From Micromonospora craniellae (lineage in GTDB: Bacteria; Actinomycetota; Actinomycetes; Mycobacteriales; Micromonosporaceae): a stretch of 64,000 nucleotides of DNA. The stretch covers positions 5,208,001 through 5,272,000 of the forward strand of contig NZ_CP061725.1 of assembly GCF_014764405.1 (NCBI RefSeq), given 5' to 3'. The position numbers and the translations under genes were made by a program. Positions within the stretch are counted from its first letter, which is position 1. Each line of letters begins with the position of its first letter. Below, piece after piece: positions 51,774 through 61,144 of the stretch. The notes under the pieces are model-generated. The model did no database searches. It had not been told where the DNA came from and saw only the letters and a list, made by a program, of their open reading frames with translations.

Positions 51774-53033
51774 GTGGGACGCAGCCAGTCGTTGCCCCGG
51801 GGCGGCGATCCCCGGTTCGGGCCGGACGCCGACGATGCCGGGTGCCCGATCCTGCACGTCGACATGGACGCCTTCTTCGCCTCGGTGGAGGTGCGTCACC
51901 GGCCGGAGTTGCGCGGCCGGGCCGTCGTGGTCGGCGGGGTCGGCCCGCGCGGCGTGGTCAGTTCGGCCAGCTACGAGGCCCGGCGGTACGGCGTACGCAG
52001 CGCGATGCCGACGATGCGGGCCCGGGTGCTCTGCCCGCACGCGGTCTTCCTGCCGCCCGACTTCAGTCGCTACTCGGCCGCCTCGCGGGCGGTCATGCAG
52101 ATCTTCCGGGACATCACGCCGCTGGTCGAGCCGCTCTCCCTGGACGAGGCGTTCCTGGACGTCGCGGGTGCCCGGCGGCTGTTCGGCCCGCCGGCCGCGA
52201 TCGCCCGTCGGATCCGCGAACGGGTCGCCGCCGAGCAGGAGCTGACGTGTTCGGTGGGGGTGGCGTCGAGCAAGTTCGTGGCCAAGCTCGGCTCGACCCG
52301 GGCCAAGCCGGACGGCCTGCTCGTGGTCCCGGCCGCCCAGGTCCTCGACTTCCTGCATCCGCTGCCGGTCGCCGCCCTGTGGGGAGTGGGGGAGCGGGCC
52401 GAGCAGAGCCTGCTGCGGCTCGGTCTGCGTACCGTCGGCGACCTGGCCCAGGCGCCGCTGGGGATGCTGCGGACCGCGGTCGGTGCGGCGGCGGCCACGC
52501 ACCTGCACGAGTTGGCGTGGGGGCGCGATTCGCGTCGGGTCAGCCCGGAACACGCGGAGAAGTCGGTCGGCGCGGAGGTCACCTTCGACGTCGATGTCCA
52601 TGATCCGACCGAGATCCGGCGCACCCTGCTGGCGCTCGCCGAGAAGGTCGGTGGCCGGCTGCGTGCCGGCGGGCAGGTGGGGCGCACCGTGTCGCTCAAG
52701 GTGCGGATGGCCGATTTCCGCACCGTGAGCCGGTCGCGCACCCTCGACGTGCCCACCGACGTGGCGCGGGAGATGTTCGACACGGCCTGGTCCCTCTACA
52801 CCGCTCTGGCCCCGGGTGAGCAGATCCGCCTGGTCGGCGTCCGGGCGGAGGGTCTCACCCCGGCGGACGAGACACCCCGGCAGCTCGCGCTCGGTGCGCC
52901 CGAGCGGGGCTGGCGGGAGGCGGAGGTCGCGGCCGACGCCGCGGCTGCCCGATTCGGGCGGTCCGTCATAGGACCGGCCAGTCTTCTCCGCGGGCGTGAT
53001 CCCCGGCGAAATGAAAATCCGACGCGGCCGTAG
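51774..53033 (+). CDS. dinB: DNA polymerase IV (Y-family)
   Basis: 419 residues. Active-site acids in CPILHVDMDAFFASVEVRHR (residues about 25-44) and in LVEPLSLDEAFLDVAGARRL. The fingers YEARRYGVRSAMPTMRAR and little-finger domain to about 370 are complete. It extends lesions during translesion synthesis. No clear beta-clamp pentapeptide is seen; the tail GRSVIGPASLLRGRDPRR is atypical. No LexA box is visible upstream, unlike the mutasome 10 kb away. The start GTG 51774 sits 6 nt after TAACCT; 26 nt later a second start region is possible but would remove part of an unconserved N-tail only. Confidence 0.94.
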   Translation: MGRSQSLPRGGDPRFGPDADDAGCPILHVDMDAFFASVEVRHRPELRGRAVVVGGVGPRGVVSSASYEARRYGVRSAMPTMRARVLCPHAVFLPPDFSRYSAASRAVMQIFRDITPLVEPLSLDEAFLDVAGARRLFGPPAAIARRIRERVAAEQELTCSVGVASSKFVAKLGSTRAKPDGLLVVPAAQVLDFLHPLPVAALWGVGERAEQSLLRLGLRTVGDLAQAPLGMLRTAVGAAAATHLHELAWGRDSRRVSPEHAEKSVGAEVTFDVDVHDPTEIRRTLLALAEKVGGRLRAGGQVGRTVSLKVRMADFRTVSRSRTLDVPTDVAREMFDTAWSLYTALAPGEQIRLVGVRAEGLTPADETPRQLALGAPERGWREAEVAADAAAARFGRSVIGPASLLRGRDPRRNENPTRP

Positions 53034-53148
53034 GTCGTCCCGCTTTCCGACGCGCGAGGGCCCTCGTAGACTTGGGGGTAAGCAGCCGGTTGGCTGCCAC
53101 GGTCTGTCGGTCCGACCGGACCGACCAACGTGACCGGGGAGGAGTGCC

Positions 53149-53547
53149 GTGCCGCTCTCGGAGCACGAGCAGCGGCTGTTCGAGCAGATCGAGCGGTCGC
53201 TTGCCGAGGACCCCAAGTTCGCCTCGGCCGTGCGCGCCAGCGACCCGCGTTTCCACGCGCGGCGTCGCCTGCTCGTCGCTGCCGGCGTGATCGTCGCTGG
53301 CCTGGCGTTGTTGGTCTATGGCGCGGTGATCAAGACTCCGCCGTTGGCAGTGGCGGGATTCGTTCTCATGCTGGCCTCGGCTGCGTTCGCGGTGCAGTCG
53401 CACCGTCGGGCGCAGTCACCGGACCTGCACGTCGTCGGAGGCACGGCGAGTCGTCGCCGGTCCCGAGGACGGTCCGGCCGCCGATCGGGTGGTTTCCTCG
53501 ATCGGATGGAGGACCGGTGGCGTCAGCGCCCGGAGGGGCACCGCTGA
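53149..53547 (+). CDS. DUF3040 family membrane protein
   Basis: 132 residues from GTG 53149 with GGGGAGGAG upstream. The conserved N-terminus MPLSEHEQRLFEQIERSLAE is followed by PKFASAVRASDP and two membrane helices (LLVAAGVIVAGLALLVYGAV and AVAGFVLMLASAAFAVQ). A basic C-tail (RRRSRGRSGRRSGG) ends it. Function unknown; in actinobacteria it usually lies between dinB and the cell-division cluster (mraZ side), as partly seen here. Confidence 0.92.
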   Translation: MPLSEHEQRLFEQIERSLAEDPKFASAVRASDPRFHARRRLLVAAGVIVAGLALLVYGAVIKTPPLAVAGFVLMLASAAFAVQSHRRAQSPDLHVVGGTASRRRSRGRSGRRSGGFLDRMEDRWRQRPEGHR

Positions 53548-53715
53548 CCCGCTGCTCCTCCACGGCGGGGCATCCGTCCCGGACCTGACCGGTCCGGGGC
53601 GTTCCGGCGCCTGGCGGACGTGATGTCGTCCGGGTGCCGGTCAGGGTGCTCGGGCGGAGACGACGACGTGGCGCGCTGACGGTTGCCCACCGGGCGGTGA
53701 TCTGAGAGACCACAA

Positions 53716-53755
53716 CGGGCCGGGTGCCGGTGGACGTCCACCGGCACCCGGCCCG
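53716..53755. terminator. Bidirectional terminator, 40-bp perfect palindrome
   Basis: Two 20-nt arms (CGGGCCGGGTGCCGGTGGAC and its exact complement) with no spacer, between convergent DUF3040 and transglutaminase genes. Confidence 0.75.
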
Positions 53756-53783
53756 TCTCGTCTGCCCCGGTCCGGGCGGTCGC

Positions 53784-56258
53784 TCAGCGGCTCATGCGGT
53801 TCGCGATCAGCCGGCGCGGACTGAACCGCAGTAGCCGGTGGCGTACCTGACCGCCGGAGTTCACCAGCCGCGACGAGGCGTCCGCGACAGTGGTGCGCCA
53901 GCGCTGCAACACCGACGGCGGCAACACGGTCGCCATCAGCCGGGTACGCCGATCGGCCCGCTCGGCCAGGGCACCGCGTACCGTCCGCAGGGCTGCGGGC
54001 AGCGGTTCCCCGGTCAGCGGGTCGCGCGCGTACCGGGCCCGCTCCTCGGCGCGGCCGAGCAGGCGGGCCGCCGACCCGGCCCCGGTCTCCGGGTCGAGGG
54101 CCTCCCGGACCAGCCGGTCGGCGGTCGCCCGGGGGGTCTCCGTCCGGTCCACCCGGATCCGGTAGTCGACCAGGGTGTCGAGCAGTTCGTCCCAGGCGGC
54201 GTGTGCGTCCGCCCGCGCCCGGTCCGGGTCGGCGCCGACCGTCACCGCCGGCCGGTGCTCCCCGGTGGCGCTCGCCTCCGACGCGTCGACCGTCCGGATC
54301 ACCGGTGCGGGCCGGCCCCGACGGTGGCGCAGCGCGAGCCGGCGCAGCGCCGGCACGGCGAGCAGGGTCAGCAGGGCGAGTACGCCGACGGCGAGCAGCC
54401 AGGGCCACCGCGGCGCCTGCTGCGTGGGCGTGCCCGGGGCGGCGCCGACGGTCGGGTCGTCGCCCTCCTCGAACTGGTTCGGTCCGGCGTCCGGCCCGGC
54501 CGACGGGTCGTCCGCGTCGGGCGTGTCCGTGGCGTCGGTCTGCGGGGTGTTCTCCTCCGGGGCGTCGACGTCCGGTGCCCAGGCGGAGCGGGCCGAGCCC
54601 GGCACGCCGTAGGTCGGGGTGGCGTCGAACGGCACCCACCCGATCTGGTCGAAGTACACCTCGGTCCAGGCGTGCAGGTTCCGGTTGGTCAGGGTGAGGG
54701 TGTCCCCGGTGCGCCGGTTGCCGTTGGTGAACCCGAAGGCCACCCGGGCCGGGATGCCGGCGTCGCGGACCATCCAGGCCAGTGCCGCCGCGTACTGCTG
54801 GCAGTAGCCGGCCTTGTTCTCCAGGAAGTCGAGGATCTCCTGCCCGCTGGTGCCCTGTTCGGTGCTGAGCTGGTAGGTGAAGCCGTTCTCTTCGGAGAAG
54901 TAGTCGTAGATCGCGCGCACCTTGTCGTACTCGGTGCGCTTGCCCCGGATCAGTTCGGCCACCAGCGCCCGCACCTCGGGCACGTCGGGGGTGACGGTCT
55001 GCTGGACCCGCAGGGGGGCGTCGGCCGCCAGTTGCCGGGCGGAGCGCAGGGCCTGCGGCGTGAACGTCGAGCGGACGTAGTCGAACGAGTACGACTTCTC
55101 CCGGGAGTTCTCCCGGTTCGAGAAGACCACCTGCAGGTCCTGGTCGTAGAACCAGCTCCGGTTCAGGTCGGTGAAGTCGACCGGCTCGGCGTACACCGGC
55201 AGCAGCGGCATGGCCAGGGCCCGGGTCACCTCGACGGTGGCCTCGTGCCGGGTCCGTTCGACACCCTGGATCGGCTGTGCCGACGGGTCGGGCAGCTCAC
55301 CGGTGACCTGGCGGCCGTTCGGGCCGCGTACCCGGAAGCCGTCGCCGCGCAGCTCGTCGGCGACGCCGAAGCGCAGATAGAACGGATCCTCCTCGGTGGT
55401 GGTCACCTTCACCAGGTCGGTGGTCTCGGACTGGTTGAGCGTGCCGCTGAGCGCGGCGAACAGGTCGACCCGGCCGGGAGAGCCGCCGAAGCCCTGCCCG
55501 CCCAGGCCGTTGCCGACGCCCGAGTTGAAGTTGTTCATCAGGCCGGAGGTCATCCCCGGCACGGCCAGCGGCACCAGCACGGCCAGCGCGAGGCCCACCA
55601 CCGCCAGCCGCCGTCCGGCGGCGGCCAGCGGGGACGCCTCCCAGACGTCGACGTCGCGGCCGTCCCCGGTGAACCGCCGGCCGAACCGCCGGACCCGGTC
55701 GACGTTGTCGGTGACCAGCAGCCAGAGGAAGCCGGCGGCGCCGATGGCGAACGGCAGCGGCGGGACGCTGTCCACGTAGACCGCCACCGGCACCGAGTAG
55801 ATGGCCAGCATCGGCAGACCGGCCAGGGCGGGCCGGCGCAGCCCGACACAGAGCACGTCCACCAGCACCGCGACGCCGCCGACGCCGAGCACCGTGATGA
55901 ACAGCAGCGGGTCGGTGTCCGGCACCTTCACGCCGTGCGAGCGCATGTCGTCGACCGAGTTGCTGAGCAGCTCGGCGAAGTGCCCGAAGGTGGCCGGCGT
56001 GGGCAGCACCGCGAGCAGTTCCTCGCCGCTGGGAAAGAGCCAGGTCAGGGCCAGGGCGAGGCCGGCGACCATGGCCAGGATCTGCGCCCACAGCGGGGTC
56101 CGGCCGAGCCGGGCCAGGGCCGCCGCGGCGGCCACCGCGGCCACCGCGATGACGGCCTGCACCAGCCAGGTCCACCGTTCGAAGATGGCCGACAGGGGCG
56201 CGGCGGCGAGCAGGGTCGCGGCGGCGGCCACCAGACCCAGGTTCCGATGGGCGATCAT
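53784..56258 (-). CDS. Membrane transglutaminase-like protein (TgpA family)
   Basis: 824 residues. The N-terminal third has about seven membrane helices (DUF3488 region). A periplasmic/extracellular part carries the transglutaminase core with catalytic Cys in NKAGYCQQYAAALAW near 484, His in NRNLHAWTEVYF near 528 and Asp in GWVPFDATPTYG near 543. A disordered Asp/Pro/Thr-rich linker, one TM helix (WPWLLAVGVLALLTLLAVPA) and a cytosolic DUF4129-like helical tail follow. Family role: thiol protease or cross-linker at the cell envelope, encoded with DUF58 and MoxR partners as here. It is the last gene of that operon. Confidence 0.93.
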   Translation of the reverse strand: MIAHRNLGLVAAAATLLAAAPLSAIFERWTWLVQAVIAVAAVAAAAALARLGRTPLWAQILAMVAGLALALTWLFPSGEELLAVLPTPATFGHFAELLSNSVDDMRSHGVKVPDTDPLLFITVLGVGGVAVLVDVLCVGLRRPALAGLPMLAIYSVPVAVYVDSVPPLPFAIGAAGFLWLLVTDNVDRVRRFGRRFTGDGRDVDVWEASPLAAAGRRLAVVGLALAVLVPLAVPGMTSGLMNNFNSGVGNGLGGQGFGGSPGRVDLFAALSGTLNQSETTDLVKVTTTEEDPFYLRFGVADELRGDGFRVRGPNGRQVTGELPDPSAQPIQGVERTRHEATVEVTRALAMPLLPVYAEPVDFTDLNRSWFYDQDLQVVFSNRENSREKSYSFDYVRSTFTPQALRSARQLAADAPLRVQQTVTPDVPEVRALVAELIRGKRTEYDKVRAIYDYFSEENGFTYQLSTEQGTSGQEILDFLENKAGYCQQYAAALAWMVRDAGIPARVAFGFTNGNRRTGDTLTLTNRNLHAWTEVYFDQIGWVPFDATPTYGVPGSARSAWAPDVDAPEENTPQTDATDTPDADDPSAGPDAGPNQFEEGDDPTVGAAPGTPTQQAPRWPWLLAVGVLALLTLLAVPALRRLALRHRRGRPAPVIRTVDASEASATGEHRPAVTVGADPDRARADAHAAWDELLDTLVDYRIRVDRTETPRATADRLVREALDPETGAGSAARLLGRAEERARYARDPLTGEPLPAALRTVRGALAERADRRTRLMATVLPPSVLQRWRTTVADASSRLVNSGGQVRHRLLRFSPRRLIANRMSR

Positions 56259-56274
56259 GAGGGGGACCTTCCGT

Positions 56275-57573
56275 TCATCGCACGCCGCCGGCCACCGTCT
56301 CGGCCATCGCGGCCCGCAGGGCGAAACCCTGCGAGCCCCGGCCGGCCTGCGGCCAGAGCGCTGGCAGCCGACCGCCGTGGTCGACGCCGATCACCCGCCA
56401 GCCGGACTGCATCAGCGCCAGCGCGGCGGTGTCGTGTGCCTGGTCGGCCTCGGTCCGGGCCTGCGCCGGCAGGTTCAGCCAGGCGGAGCTGTCCAGCAGG
56501 AAGCAGACGCAGGTGGCGCCGTTGGCCCGCAACCCGGACAGCACCTCCGCCTCGGCCGTGCTCAGCGACCCGAAGACGCCGATGATCAGGCCGCCGTCGG
56601 AGCGCTGCCGGACGTGCTGCACCAGGGTGGTGATCTCGACGCGTTCGTCCAGCCGGACCTCCGCGAGATGGTCGAGCAGCAGGCCGTCACCGGCGCCCTC
56701 GGTCGCGTCCACGTCCGCGCCGGAGCCGGTGACCAGGCGCAGCTTGTAGCCGCCCTGACGCAGGTGGACGGCGATGCTGGCGGCGGCCGAGACCGCCCAC
56801 TCGAAACTGGCCGTCGGGCCGTCGCCCTGGTGGCCGTACGCACGGGTGTCCAGCAGGACGGTCGCGCGGCTCTCCCAGGGCTGTTCCTCCCGGCGCACCA
56901 TCAGATCCCCGGTGCGCGCGGTCGACTTCCAGTGCACCCGGCGCAGGTCGTCGCCGCGCCGGTACTCGCGGGTCGCCGCGTCGTCCTCGCCGTGCACCGC
57001 CACCGAGCGGGCCCGGCTCTCGCCGCTGCCGGCGTACTCACCGGGCAGCCGCACCGCCGGCAGCGGCGCCACCTGCGGCACCACGGTCAGCGAGTCGGTG
57101 CCCGGGAAGGCCCGGCTCAGTTCGCACAGACCGAACGGGTCGGTCATCCGGACCACCAGCGGCCCCACCTCGTACCGGCCGCGCACGTCGGCCCGCACGG
57201 TGTACGCCACCGAGCTGGCCTGGTGCGCGCCGAGCCGTTCCAGCACCACCCGGGGCCGGCTGCCGAGCGCGTACGGCAGCCGGTCCTCCAGCAGCAGGGT
57301 GCCGGTCGGCAACCGGGACAGGTTCTGCAACCGCAGCACCATCCGGGCGGTGGCGCCGACCGGCGCCCGGTGCGGGTCCAGTGAGCGGTGGCAGGCCAGC
57401 TTGTAGCGGCTGCGACCGACGTAGAGCGCGGCGAGCAGCGGGAGGACGGCCAGCAGCACGGCCACCCGCAGCAGGTCCTTCTCGCCGAGGATGCCGGCGG
57501 AGACGGCGGCCGCCAGCGCGGCGGCCAGGAAGGAACGACCGCGGGTGGTCAGGCCGCGTAGGCCGTCTCGCAC
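56275..57573 (-). CDS. DUF58 domain membrane protein
   Basis: 432 residues from GTG 57573, one base after the MoxR stop, with GGAGG 7 nt upstream. Two N-terminal membrane helices (FLAAALAAAVSAGILG and VAVLLAVLPLLAALYVG). The DUF58 signature follows: SRARSVAVHGEDDAATREYR, then GDDLRRVHWKSTARTGDLMV, and a VWA-like region with LLDTRAYG. Partner of MoxR ATPases, thought to link them to envelope or stress functions; the mechanism is not known. Confidence 0.93.
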   Translation of the reverse strand: MRDGLRGLTTRGRSFLAAALAAAVSAGILGEKDLLRVAVLLAVLPLLAALYVGRSRYKLACHRSLDPHRAPVGATARMVLRLQNLSRLPTGTLLLEDRLPYALGSRPRVVLERLGAHQASSVAYTVRADVRGRYEVGPLVVRMTDPFGLCELSRAFPGTDSLTVVPQVAPLPAVRLPGEYAGSGESRARSVAVHGEDDAATREYRRGDDLRRVHWKSTARTGDLMVRREEQPWESRATVLLDTRAYGHQGDGPTASFEWAVSAAASIAVHLRQGGYKLRLVTGSGADVDATEGAGDGLLLDHLAEVRLDERVEITTLVQHVRQRSDGGLIIGVFGSLSTAEAEVLSGLRANGATCVCFLLDSSAWLNLPAQARTEADQAHDTAALALMQSGWRVIGVDHGGRLPALWPQAGRGSQGFALRAAMAETVAGGVR

Positions 57574-57574
57574 G

Positions 57575-58627
57575 TCACGGCCTCCGGGGTTCGAACGGAG
57601 CCCGGCCGTTGCCGGCCGGTGGCCGGGTGTCGTACGGCGAGCGGTTGCGGTCGTGCGGCAGCGGCAGCCGGTGCACCAGGTCCGCCACGATCGCGTCGGT
57701 GGTACGCCGGGCGAGCTGGGCGTCGGCGGTGGGGATGAGCCGGTGCGCCAGGACCGGTACGGCGAGCACCTGGAGATCGTCGGGGAGCACGTAGTCGCGC
57801 CCGTCGAGGGCGGCCACGGCACGGGCGGTGCGCAGCAGTTGCAGGGTGCACCGGGGGGACGCGCCGAGTCGCAGGTCGGGTGCCTCGCGGGTGGCGGTGA
57901 CCAGGTCGATCGCGTACTGCTTGACCGCGTCGGCGACGTGCACCTGCCGGACGTGACCGATCAGCCGGCGCACGGTGTCGGCGTCGGAGACCGGGCGCAG
58001 TGCCGGCAGCGGGTCCACCGCGCCGTGGCCGTCGAGCATGGCCAGCTCGGCGTTCGGGTCCGGGTAACCCATCGCGATGCGGGCGGTGAACCGGTCCCGC
58101 TGCGCCTCCGGCAGCGGGTACGTCCCCTCCATCTCGATCGGGTTCTGGGTGGCGATCACCATGAACGGGGTCTGCAACTGGTACGTCACCCCGTCGACGG
58201 TGACCTGCCGCTCCTCCATGCACTCCAGCAGCGCGGACTGGGTCTTCGGCGAGGCCCGGTTGATCTCGTCGCCGACGACCAGGTTGGCGAAGACGGCACC
58301 CGGCCGGAACTCGAAGTCGTGCGTCTCCTGGTTGTAGACGCTGACCCCGGTGACGTCGCTGGGCAACAGGTCGGGGGTGAACTGGATGCGGCGTACGGAG
58401 CAGTCGATGGACCGAGCCAGTGCCTTGGCCAGTTTGGTCTTGCCGACACCGGGCACATCCTCGATGAGCAGATGACCCTCGGCGAGCAGGACGGCCAGAG
58501 CGAGCCGCACGGTGGCGGTCTTGCCCTCGATGACCTGTTCGATGTTGGCCACGATGGCATCGCTCGCTGCGCGGAACTCGTCGTGCGGCAGCAGTCCGCC
58601 AACTTCGTCCCAGGTCTGTTGAGTCAC
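57575..58627 (-). CDS. MoxR-family AAA+ ATPase
   Basis: 350 residues from GTG 58627 behind GAGGAGGAGG. Walker A LIEDVPGVGKTKLAKALARS, Walker B NLVVGDEINRASPKTQSALL, sensor 1 MVIATQNPIEMEGTYPLPEA, and a C-terminal lid (GASPRCTLQLLRTARAVAAL). Chaperone-like ATPase that activates VWA partner proteins; here the partner is probably the DUF58 protein. It is the first gene of the leftward operon. A TAGCCT -10-like box lies near 58733-58738 on the minus strand. Confidence 0.95.
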   Translation of the reverse strand: MTQQTWDEVGGLLPHDEFRAASDAIVANIEQVIEGKTATVRLALAVLLAEGHLLIEDVPGVGKTKLAKALARSIDCSVRRIQFTPDLLPSDVTGVSVYNQETHDFEFRPGAVFANLVVGDEINRASPKTQSALLECMEERQVTVDGVTYQLQTPFMVIATQNPIEMEGTYPLPEAQRDRFTARIAMGYPDPNAELAMLDGHGAVDPLPALRPVSDADTVRRLIGHVRQVHVADAVKQYAIDLVTATREAPDLRLGASPRCTLQLLRTARAVAALDGRDYVLPDDLQVLAVPVLAHRLIPTADAQLARRTTDAIVADLVHRLPLPHDRNRSPYDTRPPAGNGRAPFEPRRP

Positions 58628-58873
58628 GGGCCTCCTCCTCGTCGCCGTCACGGCAGCTCTGTATTGAGCACCTGGACCCGCCGTTGGGTTCGCGACGTGC
58701 GAGCCTCGTCTGCCGCAACAATCTCACTGGCCTCTCAGGCTAACCATGTTTCTCGCCAACGCCGACTGGCGCAGGTGTTTGGGCGCTTACAGAGCGATTT
58801 GTCGTTCACGCAGCGCATGTCGCCGGTTCTGCCGGGTAAGGAGCTCGGACCCGTCATCTGCGACAGGAGGGAC

Positions 58874-60129
58874 ATGTCGGAGACCACCTTGCCGATCAAT
58901 CTCGGAACATGGCTGCTCGCGATCAGCCCCATCCTGCTGCTTCTCCTGCTACTCGCGGTGCTGCGATGGAAGGCGCCGCAGGCGGGGCCGGTCGGCATGT
59001 TCCTCGCCGTCGCGGTCGCCCTGCTGTTCTTCCGTGCGCCCTGGGAAGCGGTCGCGGTGGGCGCACCCTGGTCACTGCGGCGCTGTTGGCCCCGGTGACC
59101 CTGATGGCGGGCGCGACCATCGCGTGGATGGCCGGCAAGGGGCCGGCGTTGCGGCTGGCCTGGCCGTTCATCTTGATCATCTCCGCGATCCACGCCGGCC
59201 TCCAGTTCGTCATCATGTACTGGGAGCCGGTGCTGTCGACCTTCCTGGCCGCCACCGTGGCGCTGGTGGCCCTCTACCCGCTGTCCCGCTGGTCCCGCTA
59301 TCGCGAGCCGGCCCAGGACGTCTCGGAGCGCCCGGCGATGAAGGAGGAGACCGAGACCGCCGAGGAAGAGGAGGAGCAGGCGCCGACGATGAGCCTGTCC
59401 TGGGCGCTGCTGCCGTACGCGGTGCTCACCGCCGTCGCGGTGTTCACCCTCGCGGTCCCGCCGGTCGAGGCGGCACTGGACCGCATCCAGTTCGGCTTCC
59501 CCTTCCCGGAGGTCGGCACCGGCTACGAGGTGGCCACCGAGGCGGAACAGCCCTACTCGGCGATCGCGCCGTTCACCCATCCGGGTTTCTCGTTGATCGT
59601 CGCGGTGCTGGTGACATGGATCGTCTTCCGCGCCAAGGGTTACTTCGCCGCCCGGGCCAAGCAGGACGGGCAGCAGCCGGTCTGGTCGAGCCTGGCGTCC
59701 GACGCCACGCCGGCATCGGTTGCCATCCTGTCCTTCCTGGTCCTGGCGGGCGTCATGGAGCACTCCGGGCAGACCGACGTGCTCGCCCAGGGCATCGAGC
59801 GGATCTCACCGCCCCTGCTGTACGCCTTCGCCGCCAACCTCATCGGCCTGGTCGGTGCCTTCATGACCTCCAGCAACACCGCCTCGAACGTCCTGTTCGG
59901 GCAGCTGCAGCAAGGCGTGGCGACGGGCACGGGACTGTCCGAGAGCGCAGTCATCGGGGCGCAGAGCGCCGGTGGCGCGATCGGCAACGCCATCGCCCCG
60001 GCCAACATCGTGCTCGGCACCGGCACCGCCGGCATCGTGGGCCAGGAGGGTGCGGTGCTGCGCAAGACCCTGCGGTGGACCCTCGCCGCGGCCGGGGTGA
60101 TCGGCCTGCTGACCCTGCTGTTCGTCTGA
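58874..60129 (+). pseudogene. Lactate permease (LctP) family transporter with internal deletion
   Basis: ATG 58874 behind ACAGGAGGG starts a correct LctP N-terminus (GTWLLAISPILLLLLLLAVL, then GPVGMFLAVAVALLFFRAPW). At about 59055-59065 the sequence switches to another frame and to the second half of the family (RTLVTAALLAPVTLMAGATI, then FLVLAGVMEHSGQ, GAFMTSSNTASNVLFGQLQQ and AIGNAIAPANIVLGTGTAGI). The intervening roughly 190 residues (the FGTP and SLIGHAWANMFG regions) are missing. The C-terminal half is open for about 360 codons, with a Glu-rich cytosolic loop near 59350. Transport by the product is unlikely. Normal length would be about 550 residues. Confidence 0.75.
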
Positions 60130-60144
60130 CGGAAGGAGTCGAGA

Positions 60145-60324
60145 ATGACCGAACTGCGTTGGCTGCTGGTGGCGATGGTGCTCTTTCTTGCGGCGCTGCC
60201 CGCCTTGAGCCTGGGTACCGACGGCGACGTGCCGGCGCTCTGGGTCGCCGGGCTGGTCCTGGTGGCCGTCGCCGGCGCCATCCCGGTCGTACTGAGGTTC
60301 GCGCCGTCGGGCGGTGAGGACTGA
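60145..60324 (+). CDS. Small two-helix membrane protein
   Basis: 59 residues from ATG 60145, with GGAAGGAG 6 nt upstream. Two hydrophobic helices (WLLVAMVLFLAALPALSLG and VAGLVLVAVAGAIPVVLRF) are joined by an acidic loop (TDGDVP), and the protein ends in GGED. It lies 15 nt after the transporter remnant and 1 nt before the hydrolase start, so it is inside the operon. I know no family; position suggests an accessory subunit of the transporter. Confidence 0.7.
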   Translation: MTELRWLLVAMVLFLAALPALSLGTDGDVPALWVAGLVLVAVAGAIPVVLRFAPSGGED

Positions 60325-60325
60325 C

Positions 60326-61144
60326 ATGGCCGACTACCGGGAGATCTACCGCAGGACCGACGACGGCGGGGTGCAGTTGGGCGCCAGTGCCGACCGTTGG
60401 TACCTCTACGAGGACCACGTCCATCTGGCGCCGCACCACACGGAGGGACAGCTTGTCCGGTTCGACGCCGAGCTGCTGCCGTTCGTCGACAATCTGAACC
60501 GGGGCGCGCTGGCTGTCGTGGACATGCAGAACGACTTCTGCGCGCCGGGTGGCTGGACCGATCGCTCCGGGCTCGACTACGAAGCATGCCGAGCTGCCAT
60601 CCCGGGCGTCCAGCGGGCGATCGACGCCGCGCGGCGACACGGCATGTTCGTCATCTGGATCTACTGGCACAACCGTCCAGACCTCCGCAACCTCGGTGCG
60701 CCGACGCTGCACTCCTTCAAGCACCGCCTCGACCAGGTGGGTATCGGCGAGGAACTGGACAACGGCGCGGTGCTCACCGCCGGATCCTGGGGCGCGGAGA
60801 TGGTCGACGAGCTGACGGGCTACATGGCTGACGACGACATCCACGTGGAGAAGGTGCGGATGAGTGGCTTCTACGGCACGCATCTGGACCAGGTTCTGCG
60901 TACCCAGGGCATCCAGACCCTCTACGTCTGCGGGGTCAACGCCGACCAGTGCGTCAGCACCACCCTGGAGGACGCCTACTTCCGCGACTACAACCCGGTG
61001 CTCATCGCCGACGCCACCGCCACCTCCAGTCCCGCTTACTGCAAGGACGCGGTGCTGTTCAACACCAAGCAGTGCTGGGGATTCGTCACCACCACCGAGG
61101 CCTTCGCCAACCCGCAGCCGTATCCGACGAAGGGGAGGACATGA
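60326..61144 (+). CDS. Isochorismatase-family cysteine hydrolase
   Basis: 272 residues from ATG 60326 with GAGG upstream. The triad is visible: Asp in LAVVDMQNDFCAPGG, Lys in IHVEKVRMSGFYGTHLDQ, Cys in VCGVNADQCVSTTLEDAY. It is larger than the 185-residue homologue at 10918 because of an N-terminal extension (YREIYRRTDDGGVQLGASAD, DRWYLYEDHVHLAPHH), a feature of amidases such as ureidoacrylate/N-carbamoylsarcosine hydrolases. With gamma-glutamyltransferase next door it probably handles an amide-containing nutrient. Confidence 0.9.
   Translation: MADYREIYRRTDDGGVQLGASADRWYLYEDHVHLAPHHTEGQLVRFDAELLPFVDNLNRGALAVVDMQNDFCAPGGWTDRSGLDYEACRAAIPGVQRAIDAARRHGMFVIWIYWHNRPDLRNLGAPTLHSFKHRLDQVGIGEELDNGAVLTAGSWGAEMVDELTGYMADDDIHVEKVRMSGFYGTHLDQVLRTQGIQTLYVCGVNADQCVSTTLEDAYFRDYNPVLIADATATSSPAYCKDAVLFNTKQCWGFVTTTEAFANPQPYPTKGRT

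Noticed and set aside
53008..53023. TGAAAATCC near the dinB 3' end as a further Zur-like site
   Set aside because: Only the first half site matches, it is inside coding sequence, and no promoter follows.
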